Assembly (NCBI RefSeq): GCF_004344915.1
Contig: NZ_SKFG01000004.1
Location: 1-64,000, forward strand
DNA length: 64,000 bases
Direction of reading: 5' to 3'
Origin: Paenibacillus albiflavus
GTDB lineage: Bacteria > Bacillota > Bacilli > Paenibacillales > NBRC-103111
The first letter of the stretch is position 1. Every line of letters starts with the position of its first letter. Made by a program: the position numbers and the translations under genes. Below are positions 35,317 through 43,614 of the stretch, in pieces. A model generated the notes under the pieces. It was not told where the DNA came from. It worked only from the letters and a program-made list of their open reading frames with translations, and ran no database searches.

Positions 35317-35337
35317 ATTTTCAAATTATAGTAAAAC

Positions 35338-35985
35338 TTAAATGGCAAAGATGTGTTTACCGATCTTGCCTGTCTGTTGTCTTGACCAGATCCATGAAGA
35401 AGTAGCGGTATCCGGGTTGAAATAGTAGAGCGCGTCGCCAGTTGGGTCCCAGCCGCTTACGGCATCCCATGCCGCAGCGTAGGCGGATTTATCGGGCGTG
35501 AGCCAGTATTGTCCATCGTCAACCGCTGTAAATGCTCTCGGCTGAAAAATCACCTCAGCAATAGAATTCGGGAATTGCGGAGATTGCAAGCGATTCATTA
35601 CAACAGCAGCGACCGCAACTTTACCAGTATAAGGCTCACCTCTTGCTTCGCTATGCACGACATGTGCTAGCATAGTTAGTTCATCGGCATTGACCGATAC
35701 CTTTTTTAAAGCATTCCACGTCTTTGAACCAGCAATTCCATCTACACTCAATCCATAGTCACGTTGGAATTTACGTACGGCTTGCTCTGTATTGTACCCG
35801 AAGATACCATCTGAAGACTGCTTATAGTAGCCTAGTATTTGTAAACGAAACTGTATATCCCATACGTCACCGCTATTGCTTCCATATTGGATTGTAGGGG
35901 CAGGTGCTGCAAATGCCATTGAGGCAGACATGACACCTGTCATGGTAATTATGGCAATTAGAAAAGGTAGTAGAAATTTCCTCAT
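35338..35985 (-). CDS. SleB-like cell wall (spore cortex) hydrolase
   Basis: A secreted protein with a signal peptide (MRKFLLPFLIAIITMTG, cleaved near AFAAPAP), a peptidoglycan-binding domain (about 36-95, with VWDIQFRLQILGYY and TEQAVRKFQRDYGL) and a C-terminal hydrolase_2/SleB catalytic domain (about 105-215). The catalytic glutamate lies in VVHSEARGEPY. AAGGAGGAGA seven bases upstream fixes the start at 35985; the frame opens 13 codons earlier. In Bacillus such enzymes are lytic transglycosylases of the spore cortex. A vegetative role cannot be excluded. Confidence 0.9.
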   Translation of the reverse strand: MRKFLLPFLIAIITMTGVMSASMAFAAPAPTIQYGSNSGDVWDIQFRLQILGYYKQSSDGIFGYNTEQAVRKFQRDYGLSVDGIAGSKTWNALKKVSVNADELTMLAHVVHSEARGEPYTGKVAVAAVVMNRLQSPQFPNSIAEVIFQPRAFTAVDDGQYWLTPDKSAYAAAWDAVSGWDPTGDALYYFNPDTATSSWIWSRQQTGKIGKHIFAI

Positions 35986-36096
35986 TTTGTATCTCCTCCT
36001 TTCCCTTGCCATTATAAAGGTCATTATCTATCGTTACAATGCACGGTTTTTGGAAATTAAATGGGAAAAAATACTGTGAGATGAGAGTCGCAAGAA

Positions 36097-36133
36097 AAAA
36101 CACGCTGATCCTATTAATGGATCAGCGTGTTTA
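36097..36133 (-). terminator. Terminator of the amino acid ABC operon
   Basis: AAACACGCTGATCC and GGATCAGCGTGTTT make a perfect 14-bp stem followed on the minus strand by TTTTTTCTT. Confidence 0.88.
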
Positions 36134-36135
36134 TT

Positions 36136-36858
36136 TTAAATAATTTTATCCAAAAATGCTTGAGCGCGTTCAGTCTTTGGCTTCTGGAAAAACTCAGCTG
36201 GTCCTGTTTCTTCAATGAGTTTACCGCCATCGATGAAACAGATGCGATCGGCTACTTCTCGTGCAAAGCCCATTTCATGGGTGACGAGCGCCATCGTAAT
36301 GCCTGTATGGGCAAGATCCTTGATAACTTGTAATACCTCTTTGACCATTTCAGGGTCAAGGGCCGAGGTAGGTTCATCGAATAGCATAATCTCAGGCTCC
36401 ATCGCTAGTGAGCGAGCAATAGCTACACGCTGCTTCTGGCCGCCAGACAGTCTTGATGGATACTGATCTGCCTTCTCTTTAAGGCCGACACGGTCCAGTA
36501 GTTCCAATGCTTTGGCCTCTGCTTCCGCTTTGGATATCCCTTTGACATGGATAGGCGCATACGTCATGTTTCCTAGCACGGTCATATGCGGGAACAAGTT
36601 AAAATGCTGGAACACCATCCCGATATTCTGGCGAACAGCCATGATGTTTGTTTTCTTGTCCGTAATGTCCACGCCATTGATGTAAATGGCGCCGCACGTA
36701 GGGGTTTCGAGTAAATTCATGCAACGCAATAAAGTGGACTTACCTGAGCCGGACGGACCGATAATCGTAACAACATCACCTTTGTTAATCTGCATGGAGA
36801 TGTCCTTTAAAACCTCATTATTACCAAACTTTTTGGAGATATGATCGATTTTAATCAC
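36136..36858 (-). CDS. Polar amino acid ABC transporter ATPase (GlnQ-like)
   Basis: A 240-residue ABC ATPase with Walker A GPSGSGKST, Q-loop VFQHFNLFPHMTV, signature LSGGQKQRVAIARSL, Walker B IMLFDEPTSALDPE and the H-loop VTHEM. The FNLFPHMTVLGN stretch is typical of the polar amino acid (GlnQ/HisP) subfamily. Its start overlaps the permease stop by eight bases. It is the last gene of the operon SBP-permease-ATPase. Confidence 0.95.
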   Translation of the reverse strand: MIKIDHISKKFGNNEVLKDISMQINKGDVVTIIGPSGSGKSTLLRCMNLLETPTCGAIYINGVDITDKKTNIMAVRQNIGMVFQHFNLFPHMTVLGNMTYAPIHVKGISKAEAEAKALELLDRVGLKEKADQYPSRLSGGQKQRVAIARSLAMEPEIMLFDEPTSALDPEMVKEVLQVIKDLAHTGITMALVTHEMGFAREVADRICFIDGGKLIEETGPAEFFQKPKTERAQAFLDKII

Positions 36859-37510
36859 TGCGACGCATCCTCCTTTCGAGTAGACGAGCCAAGGTAGTTA
36901 AGATCATGACAATAACGTAGTAGATGGCGGCTGCAATGATGTATGGCTCGAATGATAGAAAGGTCGCATTCTGAATAACCTGAGCACCTCTTAGAATATC
37001 CATAACCCCAATTGTTGCAACGAGTGAAGATTCTTTAATTAAGGCGATACTTTCGTTCACAAGTGCAGGTAGAATAGTCTTGAATGCTTGCGGAAGAATG
37101 ATTGAGAACATCATCTTGCGGTAGGGGATGCCTAGTGAAACCGCTGCTTCACGCTGCCCTTTATCTACTGCGAGGATACCTCCGCGAATAATTTCAGCAA
37201 TATAGGCCGCTGAATTAAGACCGAAGGTAAGTACCCCTGCTTCTAATGGTGAAATGCTGTAGCCTGTTAGTTGCGGCGTTGCAAAAAAAATTAAGAACAA
37301 TTGAACAAGCAGTGGTGTCCCACGGAATATGGACGTATATGCCATTGCAAACCAAACCAATGGTTTTATTGTTGATATTCGAATTAAACTGAGCACCGTA
37401 CCCCAAATGAAACCAATGACGGCTGACAGCAGTGTGAACGTGAGTGTTACCCAAATCCCATCAAATAGTATGGGTAGACTGTCGATAATTTGATCAAAAT
37501 GCAGTTCCAT
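36851..37510 (-). CDS. Polar amino acid ABC transporter permease
   Basis: A 219-residue HisM/GlnP-type permease with five hydrophobic segments. The family features are the FRGTPLLVQLFLIFF segment, GLNSAAYIAEIIRGGI, and the EAA loop QREAAVSLGIPYRKMMFSIILPQ (in two parts). It works as a homodimer with the downstream ATPase and the upstream binding protein. Confidence 0.95.
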   Translation of the reverse strand: MELHFDQIIDSLPILFDGIWVTLTFTLLSAVIGFIWGTVLSLIRISTIKPLVWFAMAYTSIFRGTPLLVQLFLIFFATPQLTGYSISPLEAGVLTFGLNSAAYIAEIIRGGILAVDKGQREAAVSLGIPYRKMMFSIILPQAFKTILPALVNESIALIKESSLVATIGVMDILRGAQVIQNATFLSFEPYIIAAAIYYVIVMILTTLARLLERRMRRSD

Positions 37511-37537
37511 GCTGTAAAACTCCCTCTAATTGTATTA

Positions 37538-37569
37538 TAGAATTTATAACATTCGTGTCATAAATTCTA
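37538..37569 (-). other. Inverted repeat between binding protein and permease genes
   Basis: TAGAATTTAT and ATAAATTCTA form a perfect 10-bp stem around 12 bases. A second small hairpin (CCGTC/GACGG) lies nearer the binding-protein stop at about 37585-37602. Both sit in the 117-base gap of the operon and may set the relative amounts of the products. Confidence 0.5.
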
Positions 37570-37627
37570 AGTAATACCATAATAAACGCATCCGTCTATA
37601 AGGACGGTGAAACCGTTTCTTCTTGCC

Positions 37628-38431
37628 TTATTTAACGAACTCTGCGCCTAACCATTTTTCAATGATTTTATTAAGCTCGCCGTTCTCTTTCATTTTCTTG
37701 AGCTCTTGGTTAACAGGTTCAAGCCATTTGGAGCCTTTAGGGAAGGCGATTGCGAATGCATCCTCAGAGTTTTCAGCAGGAAGCAGGTTGATTTCAAGCT
37801 TAGGGTTCTTCGCTAAGTATTCAGCAGCGGTTGTATCGTCAAGAATGGTTGCATCTGCACGTTTATTATTGATTTCTTGGATAACGGAAGGAACATCATC
37901 CAGCGCAGTAACTGTTACGCCCTTAATTTTCTTAGCTGTTTGTTCGTAAGTCGTTCCAAAAGCAATCGCTAATTTCTTGCCTTCTAGTTGTTCAAAAGAG
38001 GTGTAATTTGAACCCTTAGGTGCAATAATTGCGATTCTTGGCTGATAGTAGCTGTCAGAGAAGTCTACATTCTGCTTGCGCTCTGGAGTCGGGGATATAC
38101 CTGAAATAGCAACATCCGCGCGTCCCTCTGTAAGAGAAGCAACAACGCTTGGGAAAGGCATATCCGTGATTTTAACCGAAGCATCCAGCTGTTTTGCAAT
38201 ATAGTTGATGATATCGATATCCAATCCAACAATTTCTTTGGTTCCCTTGGTTGTGTCGACGAATTCAAATGGTGCATAAGTGGCATTCAGTGCTACAGTG
38301 ATTACTTTGCCATCAGCAGCTGGAGTCGCAGTTCCATCTGCTCCTTTGTCCGTTTTGGAGCCACAGCCAGCAAGTAGTGCGATAGATAGAAGAGCGGTTA
38401 AGGTAATTTTGCCGAATGATTTGATAGTCAT
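37628..38431 (-). CDS. Amino acid ABC transporter substrate-binding lipoprotein
   Basis: A family 3 solute-binding protein (SBP_bac_3), lipid-anchored at Cys23 (LLAGC). Typical stretches are NATYAPFEFVD, LDIDIINYIAKQL, ADVAISGISPTPERKQNVDFSDSYY in pieces, and KLAIAFGTTYEQ. The 267-residue length fits. The ligand is an amino acid, but which one cannot be told. First gene of a three-gene operon. Confidence 0.93.
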   Translation of the reverse strand: MTIKSFGKITLTALLSIALLAGCGSKTDKGADGTATPAADGKVITVALNATYAPFEFVDTTKGTKEIVGLDIDIINYIAKQLDASVKITDMPFPSVVASLTEGRADVAISGISPTPERKQNVDFSDSYYQPRIAIIAPKGSNYTSFEQLEGKKLAIAFGTTYEQTAKKIKGVTVTALDDVPSVIQEINNKRADATILDDTTAAEYLAKNPKLEINLLPAENSEDAFAIAFPKGSKWLEPVNQELKKMKENGELNKIIEKWLGAEFVK

Positions 38432-38807
38432 AATAAGAAGACCTCCATAAATTCTGTATATTTTCGTGAATAACGGTGTATAACCAACTAATAAGTATGC
38501 AAATCATTGTATAATAATTTATGCGCAGAGTAAACTGCTAAATTGTGAAAAATGTCGAAAATTACTTGAACAATTTATGATTTTACATGAAAGCGGTTTA
38601 ATAAAATCGCCAATATTAACCATGTATGCTGAATAATTAAATGCATAAAGCGATATTATTCGACAAAAGAAATACTTTATCTATTCTTGTAAGAGAATGG
38701 GTTAAAAATTTTTAGAAAATTAATAAAAATACACAATAATGCATAAATAGCAAAACAAGCGCATCACTGCACTTGTCCGCTCGAGTATAGTATTTAATTG
38801 CAATCCA
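38432..38807. other. AT-rich gap without a visible gene
   Basis: 376 very AT-rich bases between the amino acid binding-protein start and the MerR gene stop. It contains several ATGCATA-like elements and should hold the promoter of the amino acid operon, but no consensus pair was convincing. No T-box, S-box or other riboswitch signature was recognised. Confidence 0.4.
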
Positions 38808-39557
38808 TTATTTATTCTGTTGATTAGCAAAGATATTCATGGCATCCCGCATAAATACGGCCAAGCCCTCGCCAAATTTATCGATGTTCTTGGTAAAACG
38901 TTCGTCATCAACGTACATTTGTCCCAAATTCTTAAACACCTCTAGAGAGTAGTTGCTAAAGTTGTTGTTTAAATAGTCATACCATGCTTGAATTGCAGCC
39001 TGTGCTTCCTCTGATGCAGGTGAGCCATGGCGAAGCTCTGCCAGTCTTGTGTAGATTACATTCATTTCGTTCATCATCTTCGTTTGTTCCTCTTGTGATT
39101 TATTTTTCAGTTTGGCTTGAGATTGTTCAACTTTTTGATTGCCCCAACGTTCACGAGCCTCTTCTTCATAGGGATTTTGACTAAAATCAAATCCTGCAAA
39201 TTTCTCTTTATTGGTCATTGTAATTTCTCCTTTATGGTGTTGAATGGTTGCATCAACAGTGTCAATCATTTGATCCAGACGACGCCTTTTATCAAGTAGC
39301 ATTTGACGATGCAGTTCAAGCGCTTCTTGGCGATTGAATGAAGGATTGCTGATAATGTCTTTGATTTGTTTCAAAGGAAAGCCCAGCTCCTTGAAAAATA
39401 AGATTTGCTGCAGTGTATCGAGATTATCTTGCGAATACAGGCGATACCCTGATTCTGTCGTCTCGTCAGGCGTTAATAATCCCATTTCATCATAGTGATG
39501 TAGTGTGCGCACACTAATACCAACTAAGTCGGCAACTTCTTTTACTTTCATAGCCAT
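38808..39557 (-). CDS. MerR-family regulator with TipAS drug-binding domain
   Basis: A TipAL/Mta-like activator of 249 residues. An N-terminal MerR winged helix (about 3-70, with VKEVADLVGISVRTLHHYDEMGLL in pieces) is joined by a dimerisation coiled coil (about 80-118) to a C-terminal TipAS domain (about 130-245, with ERWGNQKVEQSQ and QMYVDDERFTKNID), which in TipAL binds thiopeptides. GGGGAG lies seven bases before the ATG. It probably activates its own promoter and drug-export genes. Confidence 0.92.
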   Translation of the reverse strand: MAMKVKEVADLVGISVRTLHHYDEMGLLTPDETTESGYRLYSQDNLDTLQQILFFKELGFPLKQIKDIISNPSFNRQEALELHRQMLLDKRRRLDQMIDTVDATIQHHKGEITMTNKEKFAGFDFSQNPYEEEARERWGNQKVEQSQAKLKNKSQEEQTKMMNEMNVIYTRLAELRHGSPASEEAQAAIQAWYDYLNNNFSNYSLEVFKNLGQMYVDDERFTKNIDKFGEGLAVFMRDAMNIFANQQNK

Positions 39558-39581
39558 GTTGTTGCTCCCCTCTCAATCTTT

Positions 39582-39612
39582 ACTTTAGATTATAACGTAA
39601 CGTGAGAGTCAA
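39582..39612 (-). promoter_or_regulatory. MerR-type promoter with 19-base spacer
   Basis: On the minus strand TTGACT (39612-39607) and TAAAGT (39587-39582) are 19 bases apart, the overlong spacer that MerR activators correct by twisting DNA. The spacer contains CTCACGTTACGT, close to TipA-like operators. It lies 25 bases upstream of the MerR ATG, so autoactivation is likely. Confidence 0.7.
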
Positions 39613-39678
39613 TCCTTATTTCTATAGATCAGAAACTTTCTACTTGCTTACAGAATTGTCATGTCATGTGTAAGGAAT

Positions 39679-39719
39679 TTAAGTGCAAACTTAACCAATT
39701 ATTAAGTACAATTAACTTA
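39679..39719 (+). promoter_or_regulatory. Cluster of TTAAGT half-sites upstream of the ABC/two-component operon
   Basis: Four half-sites alternate in direction: TTAAGT (39679-39684), ACTTAA (39689-39694), TTAAGT (39702-39707) and ACTTA (39715-39719). The first pair is a perfect 6-4-6 palindrome. They overlap a plausible promoter (TTAACT and GATATG at 39736-39741) and are a likely target of the response regulator encoded in the operon. Confidence 0.5.
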
Positions 39720-39763
39720 GCATGGTTTGAAATACGATATGTACAAGAGTGGAGTGAATCGGC

Positions 39764-40444
39764 TTGGAAGTCATCAAGTTAACAGATGTCGACAAAATAT
39801 ATGGACAAGGCGAGAGTGCGGTTATTGCTTTGCGGGAGATCAACCTAACGATTCAAAAGGGTGAATTTATCGCGGTAGTCGGTTCTTCAGGCTCAGGCAA
39901 AAGCACACTGTTGCATATCATAGGCGGATTAGAGCTTCCTACTAGTGGAACAGTAGAAGTGGAGGGGGAGCATATCTATAGCTTGGATGATGATGCACTG
40001 GCAATTTTGCGCAGACGTAAGATTGGACTTGTTTTCCAGGCTTATAATTTGGTTCCGATCTTAAATGTGGAAGAGAATATAAAGCTTCCTGTGCTGCTTG
40101 ATCATGAGGCAGTAGATGAAGCGTATTATCAAGACATCATTCAGCTATTAGGTCTGGAGCATAAGCGTTATGCCTATCCTTCCGAACTATCAGGGGGATT
40201 GCAGCAGCGGGTATCGATTGCACGTGCGCTCATTCATCGACCATCGTTCATTTTAGCAGACGAGCCGACAGGCAACCTAGATAGTCAGCGCAGCAAGGAA
40301 GTGATGGAGCTTTTGCGTTTATCAGCTAAGCGCTATAATCAAACCTTGCTCATTATTACGCATGATCCCCATATTGCGGAGCAAGCGGATCGAGTTGTAA
40401 CCATTGAGGATGGAAGAATTGTAATGGAGAGGTCCTTAAGTTAG
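39764..40444 (+). CDS. ABC transporter ATPase (MacB/LolD-like)
   Basis: A 226-residue ATPase with Walker A GSSGSGKST, Q-loop VFQAYNLVPILNV, signature LSGGLQQRVSIARAL, Walker B FILADEPTGNLD and a conserved H-loop (ITHDP). The NLVPILNVEEN stretch marks the MacB/LolD/BceA group that works with FtsX-type permeases. It starts at TTG with GGAGTG upstream. First gene of an ATPase-permease-regulator-kinase operon. Confidence 0.93.
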   Translation: MEVIKLTDVDKIYGQGESAVIALREINLTIQKGEFIAVVGSSGSGKSTLLHIIGGLELPTSGTVEVEGEHIYSLDDDALAILRRRKIGLVFQAYNLVPILNVEENIKLPVLLDHEAVDEAYYQDIIQLLGLEHKRYAYPSELSGGLQQRVSIARALIHRPSFILADEPTGNLDSQRSKEVMELLRLSAKRYNQTLLIITHDPHIAEQADRVVTIEDGRIVMERSLS

Positions 40445-40460
40445 AGAGGTTTAAACGCGA

Positions 40461-42917
40461 ATGTCTATATATACAAAGATGACACATCAATATTTGCTCC
40501 ACAATAAACGGAGTACTTTATATACGTTGATCGGGATTATTCTGTCTGTTGCACTTTTGACCTCGATTGGGACCTATATCATTAGTGCACAGGCTCAATC
40601 ATTGGATATAGCGTTGAAACAATCGGGTCGATACCATATCCAAGTGGAACAAGCAAATGCTGATATCGTACAGAAGATAAAAGCGAATTTAAATGTGAAG
40701 CAAGTAGGCTTATTAGGTTATGAGCAGTTGACGACTCCAAGAGGGCAGAAGCTTGGACTAGTCAATATGGATGAGACTGCCCGATTGTTACTTCCCTTCC
40801 GCATGGTAAGGCAAGTGGGGGAGGAGCAGGAGGGGCTCATTGTGGAACGGTGGGTCGCTGCTCAACTAAGCAAGCAAATAGAAGCAGATAATCGGATTGT
40901 CCTGACAAACCAGAATGGGAGCAAGATGTCATTTGCGATTCATCAAATCGTTGCGAATCGTTCTTCACAATCCGAATCTGAGTATCGCCAGCTCATGGTA
41001 TTCAGGCTTGTACCTCAAGTAACGGAAACAACCGTTGGAATGCTGATAGAGGTTAAGGAACAGGGAGATTTGAATGCTGTCTTGAGACAGTTAGAGGAAT
41101 TGGTCCCTTCCGATCGTATTAAAACGAACCATTCGCTGATTACTCAACTGCAGAGAAACTGGGGAGGGAAATCGTATATTAGCAGCGATTATGCTGTGAT
41201 TTATATCATCCCAAGCTTTTTGGTGCTTCTTGCAGCAATTGCGTTTATTTATAACATCTTTCAAATTAGTGTAGCTAAGCGGATCAAGCATTTCGGATTA
41301 CTGCGTGCCATTGGGGCGACTAGAAAGCATGTTCGGAACATGGTGATGTATGAAGCTTTTCTGCTCGGCTTGATAGGCATTCCGCTCGGCTTGTTTTTTG
41401 GTGTAGGCGCAGTGTGGCTTGTAGCTTTCATCTTCAAACTGTTCTATGAAGGTGGAGACTATTCTTTACTTCATATTCGAGTTATCATATCGCCCTTAAT
41501 TTTATTGCTAAGCACTGTCATTAGTGGTTGTGCTATCTATGTGTCGGTGTGGTTGCCTGTTCGTTCGGCAGGTCGAATCTTGCCGCTGGCAGGTATTCGT
41601 AAGTTTAATTCCTATAATCGGCGCAGGCGATGGTTTGCAGGGTTGAAACGACAATTATCCAGATTGATTAGCATCGAAAACATCCTCGTTTACCGCAGTA
41701 TCAAAAGAAGCAAGAGGCGGTTCTGGGCCACGATATTCTCGTTAGCCTTAAGTGTCAGCTTATTCGGGACGTTTACGATTATAGCCCGTCTAATCGATTA
41801 TGAGTCTCCTATTAACCGTAAGGCTGATATCACCATTTATAATGATGACAATCGCAATTCGAATATGGCTAATTTGGTCAATGACTTGCGGGATATTGAT
41901 GAAATACAAGCGTACAATTTGAATTATACCAAGTCTAGTATTCAAGTTATCTTGCCAAGCCCTATCGTGGCGAAAGGCAATGACATAACAAGGGGAGATG
42001 AGGTGGAAGTAGATCAGAAGAAGCATTATGCTATACATGGCGGGGTAAGTTTATTTGATGAACGCAATATACCATGGCTTCAGCGCGAGCTGATTGAAGG
42101 CGATATGGATGCATTAAAGAATGGTTCTACTGATGGTGTTATTATTGTAGGACAAATCAAATTTGGTGGCTCCATCATTCACACAGGAGATGAATTATTC
42201 CTTAGGAGAACAGAATACCCCATGAATAATTCAAGCCTAACTTCATCTGAGTTACTTAAGGTAAAGGTCCTTGCAGTTATACGCGGGGAGGTTACATACC
42301 CTGAGATTATCGTTCCTCGTCCATTGTATGATCAGTTAAGCGCCGATGAATCGCTAGGAAACGAAGACATGTTAATGGATATGAGGAGCATTGAACTTAT
42401 TCTGACAAATAAGGCGCATTTACCTCATGTCATGCAATTGCTAGAGGATCGGGTGGAGAAAGATCCGAACATTTCGGTTGTAAATAATTTACAGGAGAAA
42501 CGTGAACGGGCTATTGTCACTTTGCAAACCTTAGTCATGATCTACGGATTTGTAACCGTGATTGTATTGATTAGTTGTTTGAACATGTTGAATACGCTGA
42601 TGATGAATATTCTAGTTAGACGGCATGAACTAGCGTTACTGCAGTCCATCGGAATGGCGCATAAAGGGGTCAGAGCTATGATTATTCGAGAAGGTGTGTT
42701 ATATGGCATCATTAGCGGTCTCATGGGTGCAGCATTAACGTACCAACTAATCACGATAACACCATCTGATTTAGGAGGCACGGGTAGATGGATCTTATGG
42801 TCAACTCTTATAGAAGCCCTTGTCGGAGCGACCCTAGTAGGGTATATGGCTGCACATATTGCATTGCGATCGCTTAAAACGAACAACTTAATGGATTTAT
42901 TGAAAGGGGAGTCCTAA
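40461..42917 (+). CDS. FtsX-type ABC permease with two repeats
   Basis: An 818-residue permease made of two similar halves. Each half begins with a membrane helix (about 18-40 and 420-443), continues with an extracellular domain of 200 residues or more, and ends with three helices of the FtsX domain (about 250-365 and 690-805). The total is about eight helices. Such proteins act as mechanotransducing exporters or peptide sensors rather than importers. With the adjacent two-component genes, a role in cell-envelope stress or peptide antibiotic resistance is likely. It is larger and arranged differently from BceB (ten helices). Confidence 0.88.
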   Translation: MSIYTKMTHQYLLHNKRSTLYTLIGIILSVALLTSIGTYIISAQAQSLDIALKQSGRYHIQVEQANADIVQKIKANLNVKQVGLLGYEQLTTPRGQKLGLVNMDETARLLLPFRMVRQVGEEQEGLIVERWVAAQLSKQIEADNRIVLTNQNGSKMSFAIHQIVANRSSQSESEYRQLMVFRLVPQVTETTVGMLIEVKEQGDLNAVLRQLEELVPSDRIKTNHSLITQLQRNWGGKSYISSDYAVIYIIPSFLVLLAAIAFIYNIFQISVAKRIKHFGLLRAIGATRKHVRNMVMYEAFLLGLIGIPLGLFFGVGAVWLVAFIFKLFYEGGDYSLLHIRVIISPLILLLSTVISGCAIYVSVWLPVRSAGRILPLAGIRKFNSYNRRRRWFAGLKRQLSRLISIENILVYRSIKRSKRRFWATIFSLALSVSLFGTFTIIARLIDYESPINRKADITIYNDDNRNSNMANLVNDLRDIDEIQAYNLNYTKSSIQVILPSPIVAKGNDITRGDEVEVDQKKHYAIHGGVSLFDERNIPWLQRELIEGDMDALKNGSTDGVIIVGQIKFGGSIIHTGDELFLRRTEYPMNNSSLTSSELLKVKVLAVIRGEVTYPEIIVPRPLYDQLSADESLGNEDMLMDMRSIELILTNKAHLPHVMQLLEDRVEKDPNISVVNNLQEKRERAIVTLQTLVMIYGFVTVIVLISCLNMLNTLMMNILVRRHELALLQSIGMAHKGVRAMIIREGVLYGIISGLMGAALTYQLITITPSDLGGTGRWILWSTLIEALVGATLVGYMAAHIALRSLKTNNLMDLLKGES

Positions 42918-42919
42918 AT

Positions 42920-43609
42920 ATGCGGATTTTATTGCTAGAGGATGATGCTTCGCTAGCTCTCGGTCTTGAGTTCTCGCTTAAGGAGGAAGGTTATGAGGTG
43001 AGGCATGTCACGCTAGTAGAGACATGCAAGCAGGTTCTGGATCAGGAGGACTTCGACTTAGCATTGCTGGATGTTACCTTGCCAGACGGTAATGGGTACG
43101 ACATCTGCAAATATATACGTGAGAAATCAGATATGCCGATCATCTTTTTAACCGCGGTGGATGATGAAGTGAATGTCGTGCTGGGACTTGATTTAGGCGC
43201 AGACGACTATATTACGAAGCCGTTTCGTGTACGTGAGTTATTATCCCGTATAAGAGCGATATTGCGAAGAAAGGTGAAGCGAGAAGGCGGTAATCTGCTA
43301 ATAAGCGGGAATATTACCTTCGATGTTAACCGAGCGATTCTGAAGAAAAGTGGACATGAAATTATGCTGACAGCGCAAGAGTATCGATTACTGCTTATTT
43401 TCATGAACCACCCCGAAACGGTTCTAAGCCGAGATGAGATTTTCAATAAACTTGTGGAGGAAGGCGGAGAATTTTTTGAAGATAATACATTGTCCGTCTA
43501 CATCAAGCGGTTGCGTGAAAAGATCGAACAAGACGCTGCTCAACCAGAGTATATCATTACACAGCGCGGGCTTGGCTACAAGTGGAATAGACGTGTTGCA
43601 AGGGAGTAA
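42920..43609 (+). CDS. OmpR-family response regulator
   Basis: A receiver domain (1-118) with the phosphorylation aspartate D51 in LALLDVTLPDG and a conserved lysine in DDYITKPF, followed by an OmpR/PhoB winged helix (about 128-225). It starts two bases after the permease stop and ends five bases before the kinase start, so the four genes are co-transcribed. Expected to control its own operon. Confidence 0.94.
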   Translation: MRILLLEDDASLALGLEFSLKEEGYEVRHVTLVETCKQVLDQEDFDLALLDVTLPDGNGYDICKYIREKSDMPIIFLTAVDDEVNVVLGLDLGADDYITKPFRVRELLSRIRAILRRKVKREGGNLLISGNITFDVNRAILKKSGHEIMLTAQEYRLLLIFMNHPETVLSRDEIFNKLVEEGGEFFEDNTLSVYIKRLREKIEQDAAQPEYIITQRGLGYKWNRRVARE

Positions 43610-43614
43610 TTCAA

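Noticed and set aside
37600-37625. cre-like sequence TGAAACCGTTTCTT
   Set aside because: It lies downstream of the binding-protein stop, within the operon, and has three mismatches to consensus.
38432-38807. Possible riboswitch or T-box before the amino acid importer
   Set aside because: No conserved T-box, S-box, lysine or glycine motif could be found; the region is just AT-rich.
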